Under the pieces are notes generated by a model. The model made no database searches, had not been told where the DNA came from, and saw nothing but the letters and a program-made list of their open reading frames with translations. Both the position numbers and the translations under genes were made by a program. From Comamonadaceae bacterium UBA2334 (GTDB lineage Bacteria; Pseudomonadota; Gammaproteobacteria; Burkholderiales; Burkholderiaceae_C), in assembly GCA_002344885.1 (NCBI GenBank), contig DDUQ01000086.1:1-6981 (forward strand): a stretch of DNA of 6,981 bases, in the 5' to 3' direction. Positions 4,363 to 6,981 of this stretch are shown here, piece by piece (the stretch's first letter is position 1; every line of letters begins with the position of its first letter).

Positions 4363-6165
4363 ATGACCCAAGGCCAGATCATCGTCCTGGTGACACCCGT
4401 CTTCCTGCTGGCCATGGCCGCCGAATGGTGGCTGAGCCACCGCCGCCAACGGCCCACCTACCAGCTCGACGACGCCATCAACAGCCTCAGCCTGGGCATG
4501 CTGAGCCAGATCGTCGGGGTGCTGGGCGGCCTGGTGACGCTGGGTATCTACACATTGGCCTACCACCACCTGGCGCTGTGGGACGCCAGCAGCTTCTGGC
4601 AGCATCCGTTGGGCTGGCTGCTGGCGCTGGTGTTCTACGATTTCTGCTACTACTGGCACCACCGCAAAAGCCACGAAGTGGCCGTGCTGTGGGCGGCCCA
4701 CGTGGTGCACCACCAGAGCCAGCGTTACAACCTGAGCACCGCCCTGCGCCAGACCAGTTCGGGCTTCCTGTTCGGGTGGGTGTTCTACCTGCCCATGGCA
4801 ATTGCCGGGGTGCCTCCACTGGTGTTTGCGGTGGTGGCGCTGATCGACCTGCTGTACCAGTTCTGGGTACACACCGAACAGGTCGGCCGGTTGGGCTGGT
4901 TTGACCGCTGGTTTTGCAGCCCGTCCAACCACCGGGTACACCATGCCGTGAACGACCGCTACCTGGACCGCAACCACGGCGGCATCCTGGTGCTGTGGGA
5001 CCGGCTGTTTGGCACGTTCGAGGCGGAAGACCCCGCCGAGCCTTGTGTGTACGGCACCCGCTCGCCCCTGAACAGCTGGGACCCGCTGTGGGCCAATGCC
5101 GAGGTGTATGCCCACCTCTGGCGCACGGCACGGCGCACGCACAGCTGGGCAGATGCCTGCCGCGTGTGGCTGAAACCACCGGGCTGGCTGCCGCCCGACG
5201 TGGCCCAACGCCACCCGCCACCGCCGTTTGACCCGGCGGCCGTGCCAGGGTTTGAAAGCCCGTTGACCCGCAGCGACACGTGGTTTGCCACAGCGCAGTG
5301 GCTGATGATGCTGGGTGCCACCGCTGCCTTTTTGTGGTGGGGTGGCAGCCTGGACCGCACGGCCCAGGTGTGCGCGGTGGCGGGGTTGGCCGTTGCGTTC
5401 TGGGCGCAGGGCGCCCATTTGCAGCGCAAGCTCGACGCGTGGGCCTGCCTGATGGTGCAGGCGGCAGTGGTCAGCACCCTGGCGTCCGCCTGGGGCTGGC
5501 AGACGCTGCACCATCTGGCCAAACCGGCCACGATGCTGTTTGCCCTTGCTTTCATAGCAAAGTATGCTTTCAAGGAAAGCGCTGGAGCACATTCAGGCAC
5601 AAAAAAATGGTGGCTACTGGGTGCAGCGGTCGGGTCGCTGGTGGGCGATGTGCTGCTGATGCTGCCGGCCAACCTGTTCGTTGGTGGCCTGGCGGCCTTT
5701 CTGCTGGCCCACCTGTGTTACCTGGCGCTCTTCAGCCGCGATGCCCCCTGGTTTGCCAGCCGCGCCGCGCTGCTGGCCACCCTCGCCGTGGGGGGTGTCA
5801 TGTACGCCGTGCTGCTGACTGGCCTGCCCACCGCGCTGCGCCTGCCGGTGGCGGCCTATGTACTGGCCATCGCTGCCATGGCGGCGCAGGCCATTGGCCG
5901 GGCAGGTGCTGCAGGTGCCGCAGGTGCGCTGAACACGCCCGCCGCCAGGCGCGTGGCCTGGGGCGCGGTGGCGTTCATGTGCAGCGACGCGCTGCTGGGC
6001 ATCAACCGGTTCGTCATGCCGCTGCCGCTGTCACCCGTCTGGGTACTGAGCACTTACTACCTGGCGCAGGCACTGATCATCTTCAACGTACTGACGCCTT
6101 CACACGCCGACACTCAACCGCCGAACAGGTCGGCCTTGTTGCCCGGCGGCACCAGCCCGAGATGA
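4363..6165 (+). CDS. Fusion membrane protein: AGMO-like di-iron hydroxylase + YhhN/TMEM86 lysoplasmalogenase-like domain
   Basis: 600 residues; ATG at 4363 preceded by AAGGCGGAG at 4344-4352. Seen, N-terminal half: membrane segments near 6-22, 42-66, 83-97 and 134-162, and the histidine clusters of the fatty-acid hydroxylase/sterol desaturase superfamily: HRKSH (100-104), HVVHH (113-117), WVHTE (168-172) and NHRVHH (189-194). YNLSTALRQ (122-130), LLYQFWVHTE (163-172) and the GGILVLWDRLFGTFEAE region (206-222) closely resemble human alkylglycerol monooxygenase as I remember it, more than generic sterol desaturases. AGMO uses tetrahydrobiopterin and oxygen to cleave glyceryl ethers. Further segments near 306-326, 335-350 and 359-377 match its C-terminal membrane bundle. 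Residues about 384-578 carry the YhhN/TMEM86 pattern: KP (387-388), GD (428-429), GG..AFLLAHLCY (441-453), SD (541-542) and YYLAQ (565-569); this family includes lysoplasmalogenases. Both halves look complete. The gene follows the phosphatase by 18 bases and its end overlaps ruvB by 52. Substrates here are inferred, not shown. Confidence 0.9.
   Translation: MTQGQIIVLVTPVFLLAMAAEWWLSHRRQRPTYQLDDAINSLSLGMLSQIVGVLGGLVTLGIYTLAYHHLALWDASSFWQHPLGWLLALVFYDFCYYWHHRKSHEVAVLWAAHVVHHQSQRYNLSTALRQTSSGFLFGWVFYLPMAIAGVPPLVFAVVALIDLLYQFWVHTEQVGRLGWFDRWFCSPSNHRVHHAVNDRYLDRNHGGILVLWDRLFGTFEAEDPAEPCVYGTRSPLNSWDPLWANAEVYAHLWRTARRTHSWADACRVWLKPPGWLPPDVAQRHPPPPFDPAAVPGFESPLTRSDTWFATAQWLMMLGATAAFLWWGGSLDRTAQVCAVAGLAVAFWAQGAHLQRKLDAWACLMVQAAVVSTLASAWGWQTLHHLAKPATMLFALAFIAKYAFKESAGAHSGTKKWWLLGAAVGSLVGDVLLMLPANLFVGGLAAFLLAHLCYLALFSRDAPWFASRAALLATLAVGGVMYAVLLTGLPTALRLPVAAYVLAIAAMAAQAIGRAGAAGAAGALNTPAARRVAWGAVAFMCSDALLGINRFVMPLPLSPVWVLSTYYLAQALIIFNVLTPSHADTQPPNRSALLPGGTSPR
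5545..5600 (+). repeat. AT-rich hairpin-bearing mini-repeat, copy A, inside the YhhN domain
   Basis: Seen: the direct repeat TGCTTTCA at 5547-5554 and 5565-5572; a hairpin TTGCT/AGCAA (5546-5550 with 5556-5560, 5-base loop) around TTCATAGC; and a hairpin GCTTTC/GAAAGC (5566-5571 with 5575-5580, 3-base loop), followed by GCTGGAGC. The codons are atypical for this genome (CTT, ATA, TAT, GCT, GGA). It encodes residues about 395-409 in frame, in the region between the conserved KP and GD motifs of the YhhN domain. It shares TTCATAGC, GCTTTC and AAAGCGC in the same order with the minus strand of 955-1005. Boundaries are approximate. Confidence 0.5.
5902..5928 (+). repeat. Three tandem 9-base units in the fusion gene
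   Basis: GCAGGTGCT (5902-5910), GCAGGTGCC (5911-5919) and GCAGGTGCG (5920-5928) are identical except for the last base. They encode Ala-Gly-Ala three times (residues 514-522), in a likely loop between two membrane segments of the YhhN domain. Because the unit is a multiple of three, copy-number change would keep the frame. Confidence 0.85.
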
Positions 6166-6981
6166 CGGTAAGCCGCCTGCGTGGCCACCCGGCCGCGCGG
6201 GCTGCGCTGCACATAGCCCTGCTGGATGAGGTAGGGCTCGATCACATCCTCGATGGTGTCGCGCTCTTCACCGATGCTGGCGGCAATGTTGTCCAGCCCC
6301 ACCGGGCCGCCGTCAAACCGGTGCACCAGCGCTTCCAGAAACTTGCGGTCCATCAGGTCGAAGCCCTGCGGGTCCACATCGAGCATGGCCAATGCGCGCC
6401 CGGCCATGTCGGCGGTGATGGCACCGTCACCCTTCACCTCGGCGTAATCGCGCACGCGGCGCAGCAGGCGGTTGGCAATGCGCGGCGTGCCCCGGCTGCG
6501 CCGGGCAATCTCGAAGCCGCCGGCCTCGTCCATCGGCGCATTCAGCAGCCCGGCGCTGCGCCGCACGATGCGCGCCAGCTCTTCAGGTGTGTAGAACTCC
6601 AGCCGGGCCACGATGCCGAAGCGGTCGCGCAGCGGGTTGGTGAGCATGCCCGCGCGGGTGGTGGCCCCGACCAGGGTGAAGGGCTGCAAATCGAGCTTGA
6701 TGCTGCGCGCCGCCGGGCCTTCGCCGATCATGATGTCGATCTGGTAATCCTCCAGCGCCGGGTACAGAATTTCTTCGACCACGGGAGACAGCCGGTGGAT
6801 TTCATCGATGAACAGCACATCGTTGGGCTCCAGGTTGGTCAGCAACGCGGCCAGGTCTTTGGGTTTTTCCAGTACCGGACCGCTGGTCTGGCGCAGGTTC
6901 ACCCCCAGCTCGTGGGCGATGATGTGGCTGAGCGTGGTCTTGCCCAACCCCGGCGGGCCAAACAGCAGCACATGGTCCAGC
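6114..6981 (-). CDS. ruvB: RuvB, Holliday junction branch-migration ATPase, 5'-truncated by window edge
   Basis: Known role: AAA+ motor of the RuvABC resolvasome, forming hexameric rings on DNA and driving branch migration of Holliday junctions with RuvA. The frame is open from the right edge (first full codon at 6980-6978) to TGA at 6116-6114, giving 288 visible residues of a family about 336-350 long; the N-terminal ~50-60 residues lie outside. Seen: Walker A GPPGLGKT (visible residues 8-15), Walker B LFIDEIHRLS (Asp59, Glu60), sensor 1 and arginine-finger region VGATTRAGMLTNPLRDRFG, sensor 2 RGTPRIANRLLRRVRDYAE, and the C-terminal winged helix with QQGYVQRSPRGRVAT. The GTG at 6971 codes the Val of LDHVLLFGPPG and is not a start. 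Its last 17 codons and stop overlap the end of the convergent fusion gene. Confidence 0.98.
   Translation of the reverse strand, partial: LDHVLLFGPPGLGKTTLSHIIAHELGVNLRQTSGPVLEKPKDLAALLTNLEPNDVLFIDEIHRLSPVVEEILYPALEDYQIDIMIGEGPAARSIKLDLQPFTLVGATTRAGMLTNPLRDRFGIVARLEFYTPEELARIVRRSAGLLNAPMDEAGGFEIARRSRGTPRIANRLLRRVRDYAEVKGDGAITADMAGRALAMLDVDPQGFDLMDRKFLEALVHRFDGGPVGLDNIAASIGEERDTIEDVIEPYLIQQGYVQRSPRGRVATQAAYRHLGLVPPGNKADLFGG

Noticed and set aside
4201..5592. 463-codon open frame on the minus strand opposite the fusion gene
   Set aside because: Composition is typical of an antisense shadow in GC-rich DNA and shows no domain, while the plus-strand frame has clear catalytic motifs.
1..6981. CRISPR array, tRNA/rRNA genes, insertion sequence or prophage
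   Set aside because: No regularly spaced repeats, RNA-gene signatures, transposase or phage genes were seen on either strand.

Overview
This 6981-base window is GC-rich bacterial chromosome. The protein style (RuvB, TtcA, a DUF4136-type lipoprotein, GC-rich codon choice) suggests a betaproteobacterium of the Burkholderiales, most likely Comamonadaceae (Hydrogenophaga/Acidovorax/Rhodoferax-like). The placement rests on remembered family sequences and was not searched. Coding density is high and every gene reads cleanly. I see no tRNA, rRNA, CRISPR array, insertion sequence or phage gene.

Layout, left to right. (1) The 3' part of ttcA (tRNA 2-thiocytidine synthase), plus strand, cut by the left edge. 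(2) A 216-aa DUF4136-type outer-membrane lipoprotein, plus strand, 26 bases downstream. (3) A convergent intergenic gap of about 120 bases with several overlapping inverted repeats. (4) A PAS-PAS-kinase-receiver hybrid sensor protein on the minus strand, whose phospho-accepting histidine is replaced by glutamine. (5) A short divergent promoter region. (6) A plus-strand pair 18 bases apart: a histidine-phosphatase (phosphoglycerate-mutase-like) gene and a 600-aa membrane protein. (7) ruvB on the minus strand, converging on and overlapping the membrane-protein gene by 52 bases, cut by the right edge.

The most interesting item is the 600-aa membrane protein. Its N-terminal part closely resembles alkylglycerol monooxygenase (AGMO/TMEM195), a di-iron membrane hydroxylase that cleaves alkyl ether lipids. 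Its C-terminal part is a YhhN/TMEM86 domain, the family of lysoplasmalogenases that cleave vinyl-ether lysolipids. Together they suggest a single-chain ether-lipid breakdown enzyme. The second item is the sensor protein: ATP-binding boxes and receiver residues are intact, the H-box histidine is lost, but the adjacent D-x-x-T phosphatase-type motif is kept. The third is a pair of short AT-rich hairpin-bearing segments in opposite orientation, each read in frame inside a coding sequence (lipoprotein and fusion protein). They look like copies of a dispersed repeat that has entered genes.

Beyond the phosphatase/fusion pair, nothing ties these genes into one pathway. ttcA and ruvB are housekeeping genes.
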